Shown: positions 1 to 5,598, counted from the stretch's first letter. The stretch is DNA of 6,490 bases from Pseudomonadota bacterium (GCA_023437865.1 JAEZFE010000040.1:1-6490); one strand, 5' to 3'. Numbers and translations are program-made. Notes: generated by a model not told the origin, from the letters alone.

Positions 1-1
1 C

Positions 2-46
2 CGGTCCGAGACCGGCCTGGGTGCCGAGGGTGCCGCTTCCCACTAA
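2..46 (+). CDS. C-terminal end of an unidentified gene (partial, frame uncertain)
   Basis: A rightward gene or transcript must end near here because a strong intrinsic terminator starts at 86. Two frames are possible. The frame chosen ends in RSETGLGAEGAASH with TAA at 44-46; its codons (GAG, ACC, GGC, CTG, GCC) match the G-first, GC-ending style of the neighbouring genes. The alternative frame ends at TGA 78-80 with the tail ...TKWRVGNKFFEE, only 5 bases before the terminator stem, but it uses AGA, AGG, AAT and AAA, which are unusual here. Neither tail is long enough to recognise a family. The segment could also belong to a non-coding RNA. Confidence 0.3.
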   Translation, partial: RSETGLGAEGAASH

Positions 47-64
47 GTGGCGGGTCGGTAATAA

Positions 65-78
65 ATTCTTCGAAGAAT
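65..78. repeat. Perfect 14-bp palindrome ATTCTTCGAAGAAT
   Basis: Both halves are exact reverse complements with no spacer. It is AT-rich in a GC-rich setting and lies 7 bases before the terminator stem at 86. It may be a protein-binding site or simply part of the 3' end of the upstream transcript; if the alternative reading frame ending at 80 is real, it is coding sequence. Function unknown. Confidence 0.5.
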
Positions 79-85
79 GAAACTT

Positions 86-120
86 GGCCGCCGGGCATCC
101 CCCGGCGGCCCTTTTCTTTT
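86..120 (+). terminator. Intrinsic terminator of the upstream rightward unit
   Basis: GGCCGCCGGG (86-95) and CCCGGCGGCC (101-110) form a perfect 10-bp GC stem with a 5-base loop (CATCC). It is followed at once by CTTTTCTTTT (111-120), a nine-pyrimidine, T-rich run after the first C. The T-rich run is only on the 3' side of the plus strand, so the terminator acts rightward and ends whatever gene enters from the left edge of the window. Confidence 0.9.
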
Positions 121-328
121 CCGGCAAGTGTACGGCGTCACGATGGCCGGCATCATGTACGGCATTGGCATGCGCGGCCGCCTTCGCGGGCATGCGTCAT
201 TCGCGGAACACCAATGGATACGGACGAGCCGCACCGCACACACAGATGGACGAAGACAGGAATAGTCAGCGCTTATCGCTGTTCAGACTGTTGCATGGAG
301 CCAACCCCTCCAGGCACAGAGCCCAAGC
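121..328. other. Gene-free stretch between two convergent terminators
   Basis: No convincing coding region is present. Short ORFs exist on both strands but overlap one another, lack a Shine-Dalgarno sequence and show no codon bias. Two small direct repeats are visible: TGTACGGC at 129-136 and 156-163, and GGCATGCG at 167-174 and 189-196. The position between a rightward and a leftward terminator fits an ordinary convergent gene junction. Confidence 0.6.
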
Positions 329-364
329 AAAAAGGCCTGCCGGCGTCATCATGCGGCAGGCCTT
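329..364 (-). terminator. Intrinsic terminator of uppP
   Basis: On the minus strand the arms AAGGCCTGCCG (354-364) and CGGCAGGCCTT (332-342) make an 11-bp perfect stem with an 11-base loop, followed by T5 (the complement of A329-A333). It starts 18 bases past the uppP stop codon at 383-385, so it is the natural end of the uppP transcript. Confidence 0.88.
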
Positions 365-382
365 GCTGTCTTGGTGAAAAGG

Positions 383-1180
383 CTACCGCGCCAGCAGCAG
401 AGCCAGCATCACCGAGCCGAACACGATGCGATACCAGGCGAAGGGAGCGAAGCCGTGCTTGCCGATGAAGGCTATGGCGGCACGCACCACGACCAGGGCG
501 GCCAAGAACGCGGCGGCGAAGCCCACGGCAATGAGGGCCGCGTTGTCGAACGACAGCACCGCCCAGTTCTTGTAAACCTGATAGACGGTGGCGGCCACCA
601 TGGTCGGGATGGCGAGGAAGAACGAGAATTCGGCCGCCGCCTTGCGGTCCACCCCCATCATCAGCGAGCCCATGATGGTGGCACCCGAGCGCGACACGCC
701 GGGGATCATGGCCAGGCACTGGAACACACCGATCTTGGCGGCCAGCGGGATTGGCATATCCTCGACGGCGAATACGCGGGGCTTTCCGACCAGGCGCTCG
801 ATGACCAAGATCGCCACGCCGCCGACGATCAGCGCCACCGCCACCACCACCGGCGAATCGAGAAGCGCGCGGATGGCCTTGTAGGCAACCACGCCCACCG
901 CCATGGCCGGCAGGAAGCCGATCAGGATATTGCGCACGAAAGCCCGCGCCTTCGGGTCCGAGCCCACCGCCAGGGCGGCACCGGTCAGGCGCTGCCAATA
1001 GACCACGCACACCGCCAGGATGGCGCCCAGTTGGATGACGATTTCAAAGGTCTTGCCTGGGGGCCCCTGGAAGCCGAGCATGTCGCCCAGCAGGATCAGG
1101 TGTCCGGTGGAGGAAACCGGCAGAAACTCGGTCAAGCCCTCGACCACGCCGAGCAGCAACGCTTGCAGAAAAATTTCCAT
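383..1180 (-). CDS. uppP: Undecaprenyl-diphosphatase (UppP/BacA)
   Basis: Integral inner-membrane enzyme that dephosphorylates undecaprenyl diphosphate to the monophosphate, recycling the lipid carrier for peptidoglycan and other envelope glycans; overexpression of this family gives bacitracin resistance. The 265-residue product has the usual family length. The first family motif is at residues 11-27 (GVVEGLTEFLPVSSTGH), with Glu14, Glu18 and His27. The second is PGVSRSG at 160-166, containing Arg164. Most of the remainder is hydrophobic helices. The ATG at 1178-1180 gives the canonical MEIFLQALLLG start and follows AAGGG by 5 bases; the same frame stays open upstream to a TTG at 1246, but that 22-residue extension is Arg/Pro-rich and unlike the family. 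The gene is transcribed alone, divergently from the lipoprotein gene, and ends at the terminator 329-364. Confidence 0.96.
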   Translation of the reverse strand: MEIFLQALLLGVVEGLTEFLPVSSTGHLILLGDMLGFQGPPGKTFEIVIQLGAILAVCVVYWQRLTGAALAVGSDPKARAFVRNILIGFLPAMAVGVVAYKAIRALLDSPVVVAVALIVGGVAILVIERLVGKPRVFAVEDMPIPLAAKIGVFQCLAMIPGVSRSGATIMGSLMMGVDRKAAAEFSFFLAIPTMVAATVYQVYKNWAVLSFDNAALIAVGFAAAFLAALVVVRAAIAFIGKHGFAPFAWYRIVFGSVMLALLLAR

Positions 1181-1214
1181 GGGAGCCCTTGGAGGTAGGT
1201 GGGAGGTGCCGGCC

Positions 1215-1226
1215 GGATCATGCTCT
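1215..1226 (+). repeat. Copy 1 of leader repeat GGATCATGCTCT
   Basis: This exact 12-mer recurs at 2532-2543. Both copies lie in non-coding regions upstream of rightward genes (lipoprotein at 1370, membrane protein at 2599). Further along, both regions have GGGTAC (1256-1261; 2563-2568), then CCGCTCC (1261-1267; 2571-2577), then GGAGG. The copies could be remnants of a duplicated leader or a shared binding site. Confidence 0.5.
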
Positions 1227-1244
1227 CCCCTCCCCCTCAGGTGC

Positions 1245-1311
1245 AACCCGCTAAAGGGTACCGCTCCGCCGGGAGGGTTTGCCTAACCCGTCCGGCGAGA
1301 CCCCGACGGAG
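1245..1311 (+). promoter_or_regulatory. Structured leader region upstream of the lipoprotein gene
   Basis: Nested pairing is visible: CGCCGG (1267-1272) with CCGGCG (1292-1297), enclosing GGGTT (1275-1279) with AACCC (1285-1289) around loop TGCCT. Competing pairings use the same bases: an earlier AACCC (1245-1249) can also pair with GGGTT, CCGTC (1288-1292) pairs with GACGG (1305-1309), and CTCCG (1264-1268) pairs with CGGAG (1307-1311). Such alternatives suit a regulatory leader, but GC-rich DNA makes chance pairing common. I do not recognise a known riboswitch class. The inverted repeats read equally on the minus strand, so they could instead serve uppP or act as DNA operators. Confidence 0.35.
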
Positions 1312-1369
1312 TTCTTGCCGCCGCATTTGGCCCTCCCACCTGCCTTTGGTCATCCAGGGGAGGTCCGCC

Positions 1370-2467
1370 ATGCCGGTGGCGCTCGCGCTGCTTCTTCTGA
1401 TGCTTGCCGCCTGCTCCCGCCCGCCCGAGGAAATCGCCCAGCCCATGCCCGTCGAGGCCGGCATCGACGTACCCGCCGGATATGCCGCCCATGCCGAGGC
1501 CCAGGGCGCCCAGGACCCGCGCGCATTGGTGTTCGAGCCCGGCAGCGGCCGCCCGTTAGTGGTCGAGGGTGAGCCGGCGCGGCTGTCGGCCATCCAACCC
1601 GGTGGCAGCCTGCGCCCGTTGGCCCATGGCGGCGACAACGGGCCGTGGACGGGCGCGGCGGTGATGGGCGGCACGATCTATGTGGCCGAGGCCGGCGGGC
1701 CACAAGGCGGGCGCATACTGGCGGTGGAACCGACCGGGACCGTCAAGCCACTCAAGGCCCAATTGCCGGGTGGCAGCACTGTGGGCCCCCTAGCGGCAGG
1801 CAATGACGGCTGGTTGTACGTGGGGGTCGCCAGCGCCCGGGCCGCCGGCGGCAAGACTCCCGACGTGCCGTGCCAGGACATCCGCATCAAGGGCGGTGGC
1901 GAGATCGAAGGCGCGGTGCCGTGCACCGGCTCGGTCCTGCGGGTGCGGCCGGAAACCGGCCAGGTGGAGGTGCACGCCTGGGGCTTCCGCGATCCCGTGG
2001 GACTAGCCTTCACCGCCGACGGCAAGCTGCTGGTCTCCGAGGATTTGCCGGACGATCCCGCACTGTCCCCGGCGGGCGACGTGCTGGTCGCGGCAGTGCC
2101 CGGCGTGTGGTACGGCTGGCCCGATTACGCCGGACAATTGGCCATGGCCGATCCGCAATTGGCCGACACGCCCAACCCGCCGCCGCCGCCGCTGGCCCGC
2201 CTGCGGGGCGACGCCAAGGGCGTGGCGGCGGCCAGCGATCAGGCATTCGGCGGCGCCAATCAGGCTTTCGTCGCCTTGTCGCCGACGCCGGCCAGCACCG
2301 GCGGCACGGTAGCCTATACCTCTCTCGACACCGGTGAGACCGCCCCCTTCGCCGCCCGCCTGGACCACCCCACCGCCATAGCCTTCAGCCCCGATGGCGC
2401 CGCCATGTGGGTGGCCGATGCCGGCACCGGCACGCTATGGCGCATCTCGGCGGCGACCGCACCCTAG
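1370..2467 (+). CDS. Periplasmic lipoprotein with GSDH/sorbosone-dehydrogenase-like beta-propeller
   Basis: The product has 365 residues. Residues 1-15 (MPVALALLLLMLAAC) form a lipoprotein signal with lipobox LAAC, so Cys15 should be acylated and the protein membrane-anchored on the periplasmic side. The body has repeated propeller-blade motifs: DGWLYVGVA (146-154), WGFRDPVGLAF (204-214), GWPDYA (249-254) and FSPDGAAMWVADAG (339-352). These resemble the glucose/sorbosone dehydrogenase (GSDH) family, whose characterised members oxidise sugars with PQQ. Two oddities: the family pattern His-x-Gly-Gly before the DG-LYV strand reads Ser-Thr-Val-Gly here (136-139), and the Arg-Asn pair is Arg207-Asp208. 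It may therefore be a non-catalytic relative. Cys168 and Cys185 could form a disulfide; a proline run lies at 270-274. The chosen ATG has GGGGAGG (1357-1363) 6 bases upstream; the frame is open further upstream, but a longer start would bury the signal peptide. Confidence 0.82.
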   Translation: MPVALALLLLMLAACSRPPEEIAQPMPVEAGIDVPAGYAAHAEAQGAQDPRALVFEPGSGRPLVVEGEPARLSAIQPGGSLRPLAHGGDNGPWTGAAVMGGTIYVAEAGGPQGGRILAVEPTGTVKPLKAQLPGGSTVGPLAAGNDGWLYVGVASARAAGGKTPDVPCQDIRIKGGGEIEGAVPCTGSVLRVRPETGQVEVHAWGFRDPVGLAFTADGKLLVSEDLPDDPALSPAGDVLVAAVPGVWYGWPDYAGQLAMADPQLADTPNPPPPPLARLRGDAKGVAAASDQAFGGANQAFVALSPTPASTGGTVAYTSLDTGETAPFAARLDHPTAIAFSPDGAAMWVADAGTGTLWRISAATAP

Positions 2468-2536
2468 TGTTTCTTCGTTAGTCCTCGCCGGGCGCAGGCT
2501 CCACCTGCTTGGCGTCCTGGGGCGTGATCGAGGATC
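2468..2536 (+). other. Intergenic segment with a weak hairpin, no clear terminator
   Basis: GCAGG (2494-2498) pairs with CCTGC (2504-2508) and the flanking CGCC (2486-2489) with GGCG (2511-2514). There is no T-rich run after it, so it is not a convincing intrinsic terminator. Transcription from the lipoprotein gene may continue into the next gene. Confidence 0.3.
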
Positions 2537-2543
2537 ATGCTCT
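2532..2543 (+). repeat. Copy 2 of leader repeat GGATCATGCTCT
   Basis: Identical to positions 1215-1226. This copy contains the ATG of the small upstream ORF (2537-2539) and ends 5 bases before the hairpin that covers the downstream ribosome-binding site. The other copy lies farther from its gene (144 bases from repeat end to start codon, against 56 here), so spacing is not conserved. Confidence 0.5.
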
Positions 2544-2602
2544 GGACTGAGGCCCTTCCATTGGGTACACCCGCTCCAGTCCCAATGGAGGCCTCCGCTT
2601 GA
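2537..2602 (+). CDS. Possible 21-codon leader peptide overlapping the next gene
   Basis: A small ORF starts at ATG 2537 (peptide begins MLWTEALPLGTPAPVP, then MEASA) and stops at TGA 2600-2602. The stop overlaps the TTG start of the membrane-protein gene as TTGA, a typical geometry for translational coupling. GAGG at 2530-2533 lies only 3 bases before the ATG, closer than ideal. A stop (2525-2527) blocks upstream extension. Ribosomes reading it would traverse and open the hairpin 2549-2595 that hides the next Shine-Dalgarno. Codon use (CTT, CCA, ACA, TTG) is not typical of the neighbours, so it may be a chance ORF. Confidence 0.28.
   Translation: MLWTEALPLGTPAPVPMEASA
2549..2595 (+). promoter_or_regulatory. 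Hairpin sequestering the ribosome-binding site of the downstream gene
   Basis: The 5' arm at 2549-2565 (GAGGCC, bulge CT, TCCATTGGG) is complementary to the 3' arm at 2581-2595 (CCCAATGGA, then GGCCTC). This gives 15 base pairs with one 2-base bulge and a 15-base loop. The Shine-Dalgarno GGAGG (2587-2591) of the gene starting at TTG 2599 lies inside the 3' arm, so it would be inaccessible when folded. No T-run follows, so it is not a terminator. The expected effect is control of translation initiation. Confidence 0.6.
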
Positions 2603-4209
2603 CTGACCGCATCCTCGACCGCCGCGCCCTGACTTTGTGGGTGCTGCCCGTGGCATTCACCGTGCTGCTGTTCGTCATGCGGAGTTCAAGCCTGCCGTTC
2701 TGGCAGAGCTTCAACTTGGACCCCGACTACTATTATCTGCTCAACGGCCTGCGCATCATCGAAGGCCTGGCGCCCACCGACATCAGCCATCCCGGCACGC
2801 CCATCCAGGTGCTGCTCGCCGCCGTGTTCAAGGCCATGCATCTGACCGAAGGCACCGCCGCCATCGTTGATGCGGTGCTGGCCGAGCCCGAGCGTCACCT
2901 GCTGGCAGCCACCGGCGTGATCTATGGGTTGGTGGGCCTGTCGTTGTGGTGGCTGGGCCGGGTGACCTTTGTCACCACCGGCTTCCTGATGCCGGCGCTG
3001 CTGGTTCAGAGCGCGCCCATGCTGTCGCGCATCATCCCCAAATTCGGCCTGCATCCCAAGCCCGAGCCGTTCCTGATCATCGCCGTCGCCCTGCTGATCG
3101 CCGCCCTGCTGCCGCTGGTCAGGCCCAAGACAGCAGACGCCGCCAAAAATGCCGACGATTGGCCCGCTGCCCTGGCCGGCATCGCCATGGCGCTCGGCGT
3201 GGCATCGAAGGTCCACTTCGCGGTACTGGGCGTGGTCCCGCTGCTGCTGCTCGACCGCCGCCGCTTCCTGATCCATGTGGGCGTGGGCGCCGCCGCGTTG
3301 GTGGTGTTCGTCGCCCCCGCCATTCCGTCGTGGCACATCTGGACCAAATGGATTGCGAACATGCTGATGGGATCGGGGGCCTATGGCGAAGGCCCGCAGA
3401 CCATCATCGACACCCAGCGCTACCCTCGCGCGGTGATGAAGATCTTCTCGTCCAAGCTGATCTTCACCGCGGTGTTCGCCGCCTCGCTGGTGCAGTTGGT
3501 TGCCTATGTCCGCATGCGCCGGCGCGGGCTGGTGCCGCAAAACAAATTCGCACGTCTGCTGGTCGGCATCCTGGCCGCCCAATTGCTGGTGGTCCTGTCG
3601 GTCGCCAAGCAGCCCGCCGCCCATTACCTGGTGCCCGCTTTGCTGCTGACCGGCCCGGCCATGGCGGCGCTGTGGAGCCTGAGCCGCGCCGGCATGGTTC
3701 CGCGCAACCACGCCCGCCTGTGGCTGGGGGTGGGCGTGGTGCTGCTGGTGGCGCAGGTGCCGCAGATGATTCGCCAGAATGCCGAGCTGCGCGGCTGGAC
3801 CGAGGAGCAGATGGCCATCGACCTGGGCGCGCGCTATCCCGGCTGCGCCAAGGTCTACTTCGATGCCGCTTCGGCCCAGTCCTACGCCTTCCAGCGCGGC
3901 GACATGAACGCACTGGCGCGCTATTCGCCGAAGCTGGCCCCGCTGTTCCCCAAGGATGAGTTCACATGGTTCACCAACGACCACACCTACTGGAAGCGTG
4001 GGCTGATGCAGTGGAACGTCCCGGTGAAGCTGGAGGACATCCTGGCCCAGTACGGCTGCGCGGTATTCCGCGGCAACCAGCCGTGGACGGCCTCGTCCGA
4101 AGCAATCCGCTTGATCCCCGGTTTCACCTTTGACGACCGCTGCGAGACCGGCGAGGAAACGCTGCTGACGAAAGGGGTGACCTGCGACGGCAAGCGGGTG
4201 GCCCACTAA
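2599..4209 (+). CDS. Polytopic membrane protein, probable GT-C/family 39-type glycosyltransferase
   Basis: 536 residues with roughly ten hydrophobic helices in the first 390 residues (for example 11-27, 102-121, 124-140, 158-175, 190-217, 225-243, 284-303, 317-336, 343-362, 373-390) and a soluble C-terminal part of about 145 residues. Residues 41-43 (Asp-Pro-Asp) in the first loop after helix 1 and HPGT at 64-67 are in the place of the acidic catalytic-loop motifs of GT-C enzymes. KQPAAHYLVPA (338-348) resembles the later Lys/His-Tyr motif of PMT/ArnT-like proteins. Such enzymes transfer sugars from polyprenyl-phosphate donors at the outer face of the inner membrane; acceptor and sugar cannot be told. 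The start is TTG: GGAGG (2587-2591) lies 7 bases upstream and the next in-frame Met would cut helix 1. The C-terminal Cys residues (415, 487, 515, 529) could form disulfides if periplasmic. Translation may be controlled by the hairpin covering its Shine-Dalgarno. Confidence 0.72.
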   Translation: MTDRILDRRALTLWVLPVAFTVLLFVMRSSSLPFWQSFNLDPDYYYLLNGLRIIEGLAPTDISHPGTPIQVLLAAVFKAMHLTEGTAAIVDAVLAEPERHLLAATGVIYGLVGLSLWWLGRVTFVTTGFLMPALLVQSAPMLSRIIPKFGLHPKPEPFLIIAVALLIAALLPLVRPKTADAAKNADDWPAALAGIAMALGVASKVHFAVLGVVPLLLLDRRRFLIHVGVGAAALVVFVAPAIPSWHIWTKWIANMLMGSGAYGEGPQTIIDTQRYPRAVMKIFSSKLIFTAVFAASLVQLVAYVRMRRRGLVPQNKFARLLVGILAAQLLVVLSVAKQPAAHYLVPALLLTGPAMAALWSLSRAGMVPRNHARLWLGVGVVLLVAQVPQMIRQNAELRGWTEEQMAIDLGARYPGCAKVYFDAASAQSYAFQRGDMNALARYSPKLAPLFPKDEFTWFTNDHTYWKRGLMQWNVPVKLEDILAQYGCAVFRGNQPWTASSEAIRLIPGFTFDDRCETGEETLLTKGVTCDGKRVAH

Positions 4210-4220
4210 CCCTTTCGCTA

Positions 4221-4248
4221 TTGCAAAAGCGGTGGAACCGGCTAGCCT
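4221..4248 (+). promoter_or_regulatory. Candidate sigma-70-type promoter for the parA-copD operon
   Basis: TTGCAA (4221-4226) and TAGCCT (4243-4248) are separated by 16 bases, a form often seen in alphaproteobacterial housekeeping promoters. Transcription would begin near 4255, giving a leader of about 30 bases before the ATG at 4284. The palindrome GGCTAGCC (4241-4248) overlaps the -10 element and could be an operator half or chance. Confidence 0.4.
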
Positions 4249-4283
4249 TTCGCCTAATTCTTTTCGGCCTATCAGGGGGAACC

Positions 4284-4925
4284 ATGCCGGCCAAGATCGT
4301 CACCATCGCCCAGCAGAAGGGCGGCGCGGGGAAGACCACCATGGCCGCCCAGCTTGCGGTGGCGTATGCACGCGCCGGCAAGCGGGTGGGGTTGATCGAC
4401 ATCGACCCCCAGGGTTCGCTGGCCATGTGGTATCAGGTGCGCCAGTCGCTGGTGGATGGCGAAGGGGCCGGCATCACCTTCCTCCAGGCGTCGGGCTGGC
4501 GTCTGTCCACCGAACTTGACCGCATGAAGCGCGATGTCGATCTCATCCTGGTGGACAGCCCGCCGCATGCCGAGACCGACGTGCGCATCGCGGTGCGTGC
4601 CGCCGACCTGATCATGGTGCCCATGCAGCCCTCGCCCATGGATTTGTGGGCCACCCAGCCGACGCTGGACCTGGCCAAGAAGGAAAAATCGGCGGCCCTG
4701 GTGGTGTTCAACCGCACCCCGCCCAAGGGCAAGCTGGTGGACGCCGTGCGCAAGAAGATCATCGAGGCCGACATGCCGGTGGCCGCCACCGTGCTGGGCA
4801 ACCGGGTGGCCTTTGCAGCGTCGATGATGGAAGGCAAGGGCGTGGTCGAATCCAACCCGCGCCATACCGCCACCAAGGAAACCAAGTCGCTGGCCGACGA
4901 AATCGCCGCTAAACTGGGGCTCTGA
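4284..4925 (+). CDS. Orphan ParA-family ATPase
   Basis: 213-residue P-loop ATPase of the ParA/MinD group, which dimerise on ATP and position DNA, protein clusters or other cargo. The deviant Walker A KGGAGKTT is at 12-19, with signature Lys12 and catalytic-site Lys17. The Walker A' region DIDPQGS is at 39-45 and Walker B LILVDSPP is at 87-94. There is no N-terminal helix-turn-helix domain, so it belongs to the short type and is unlikely to autoregulate by DNA binding. No parB or centromere-like repeats are visible nearby, so it is probably not the main chromosomal ParA; it may position a protein cargo. The ATG at 4284 follows AGGGGGA (4274-4280) and begins MPAKIVTIAQQ, the usual family start; the frame is open to 4221, but that would add an atypical basic segment. 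It is followed by the CopD-like gene after a 4-base gap. Confidence 0.92.
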   Translation: MPAKIVTIAQQKGGAGKTTMAAQLAVAYARAGKRVGLIDIDPQGSLAMWYQVRQSLVDGEGAGITFLQASGWRLSTELDRMKRDVDLILVDSPPHAETDVRIAVRAADLIMVPMQPSPMDLWATQPTLDLAKKEKSAALVVFNRTPPKGKLVDAVRKKIIEADMPVAATVLGNRVAFAASMMEGKGVVESNPRHTATKETKSLADEIAAKLGL

Positions 4926-4929
4926 GCAC

Positions 4930-5403
4930 ATGGACTACAGCTTCGCCGCCCTGATCGGGCTGCACACCCTGGCCGCCGTCGTGTGGGTCGGCGGCATGTT
5001 CTTCGCCCACCTGATCTTGCGCCCGTCGGTCACCGATATGAACCCGTCGCTCCGGCTGCAGCTATGGCGCCATGTGCTGCCGCGCTTCTTTACCTGGGTA
5101 GCCATCGCCATCGTGGTGCTGCTGGCAACCGGCTACGGCGTGCTGCTGACCGGCTATCGCGGTGGGATCTTCGGCGGTAACCTGCATATCGACCTGATGC
5201 AGATCATCGGCGCGGTGATGATCGTACTGTTCCTGTTCGTAGTCGTCGGCCCGTTCGGCAGCCTCAAGCGGGCGCTCGACCGCAACGACATGGCCGCCGC
5301 AATCACCGCCCAGGGCCGCATCCGCCACATCGTCGTCATCAACCTGATCCTCGGCCTGTTTGTCACCTTCGTCGGCGCCGCCGGCACCTTCGTGGGGTAC
5401 TGA
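4930..5403 (+). CDS. CopD-family four-helix membrane protein
   Basis: 157 residues with four predicted transmembrane helices, at about 6-28, 52-75, 90-108 and 132-154. Residues 11-27 hold the pattern LHTLAAVVWVGGMFFAH, typical of the CopD family (named from copper-resistance proteins) and its heme-binding-like relatives. His12, His27, His48, His86 and His133 lie in or next to helices and are candidate copper or heme ligands; which of them, if any, bind is not known. The start ATG lies 4 bases after the parA stop with only GGGGC (4916-4920) upstream, so translation is probably coupled to parA. The pairing with a ParA ATPase is not one I recognise. No other copper genes (copA, copC) are in the window, so a copper role is inference from the family name only. 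Confidence 0.78.
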   Translation: MDYSFAALIGLHTLAAVVWVGGMFFAHLILRPSVTDMNPSLRLQLWRHVLPRFFTWVAIAIVVLLATGYGVLLTGYRGGIFGGNLHIDLMQIIGAVMIVLFLFVVVGPFGSLKRALDRNDMAAAITAQGRIRHIVVINLILGLFVTFVGAAGTFVGY

Positions 5404-5404
5404 A

Positions 5405-5500
5405 GGCAGGCTTGCCGAACCCGCCGGAGCGGGCGTATAAGGGGCGCTGGTCGGCAGTTCACCCAGGCGTCGCCGCCCCGAGAGGGGAGCTAAACCTGCC
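5405..5500 (+). promoter_or_regulatory. Structured intergenic segment (possible leader or small RNA)
   Basis: GGCAGG (5405-5410) pairs with CCTGCC (5495-5500), enclosing CCCGC/GCGGG (5420-5424 with 5429-5433) and GGGGCG/CGCCCC (5441-5446 with 5474-5479). The latter competes with a small CCCC-GAGA-GGGG hairpin (5476-5487) that has a GNRA-type loop. Closer to the next gene, ATCCG/CGGAT (5564-5568 with 5573-5577) forms a tight hairpin 10 bases before its Shine-Dalgarno. There is no T-run for a terminator of the copD gene. I recognise no known RNA family. Confidence 0.3.
5412..5441 (+). promoter_or_regulatory. Candidate promoter for the DUF2087 gene with inverted repeat in the spacer
   Basis: TTGCCG (5412-5417) and TATAAG (5436-5441) are 18 bases apart; the -10 matches the consensus at 5 of 6 positions. 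The spacer contains the inverted repeat CCCGC-CGGA-GCGGG (5420-5433), a good position for a repressor operator. Transcription would begin near 5449 and give a leader of about 150 bases before the ATG at 5599. Confidence 0.4.
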
Positions 5501-5598
5501 ATTTCCATTTTCGACTGACACCTTGTCCCGCGTGCCAGTGTCGTAAGCCGGCGACCCCCGACTATCCGTACCCGGATCGGCACGTCCGAGGATAAGCC

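Noticed and set aside
1..20. Resemblance to the 3' B12 box of a cobalamin riboswitch (TCCG then AGACCGGCC)
   Set aside because: One consensus base would have to be missing, the remaining riboswitch would be outside the window, and no rightward gene follows to be controlled; the terminator and a leftward gene lie downstream.
77..265. Small rightward ORF of 62 residues, or its 40-residue internal version from 143
   Set aside because: It starts within the terminator region, lacks a Shine-Dalgarno and has no coding-like codon bias.
269..276. Possible transposon ends, attachment sites or tRNA remnants in the gene-free stretch
   Set aside because: No terminal inverted repeats, target duplications or cloverleaf folding could be found around the region.
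371..1198. Long rightward ORF opposite uppP
   Set aside because: It is the antisense shadow of a well-supported uppP; the translation is His/Gln/Gly/Asp-rich with no domain or ribosome-binding site.
1199..1369. Longer start for the lipoprotein gene (in-frame ATGs at 1199 and 1220)
   Set aside because: The extension is Pro/Arg/Ser-rich and would bury the lipoprotein signal; the ATG at 1370 has an excellent Shine-Dalgarno and gives a perfect signal with lipobox.
2686..4206. 506-residue leftward ORF opposite the membrane protein
   Set aside because: Low-complexity His/Gln/Gly-rich translation typical of the antisense of GC-rich genes; no ribosome-binding site and no recognisable motif.
5405..5440. 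Intrinsic terminator after the CopD-like gene
   Set aside because: The CCCGC/GCGGG hairpin has no T-run after it; it fits better as an operator-like repeat inside a promoter spacer.
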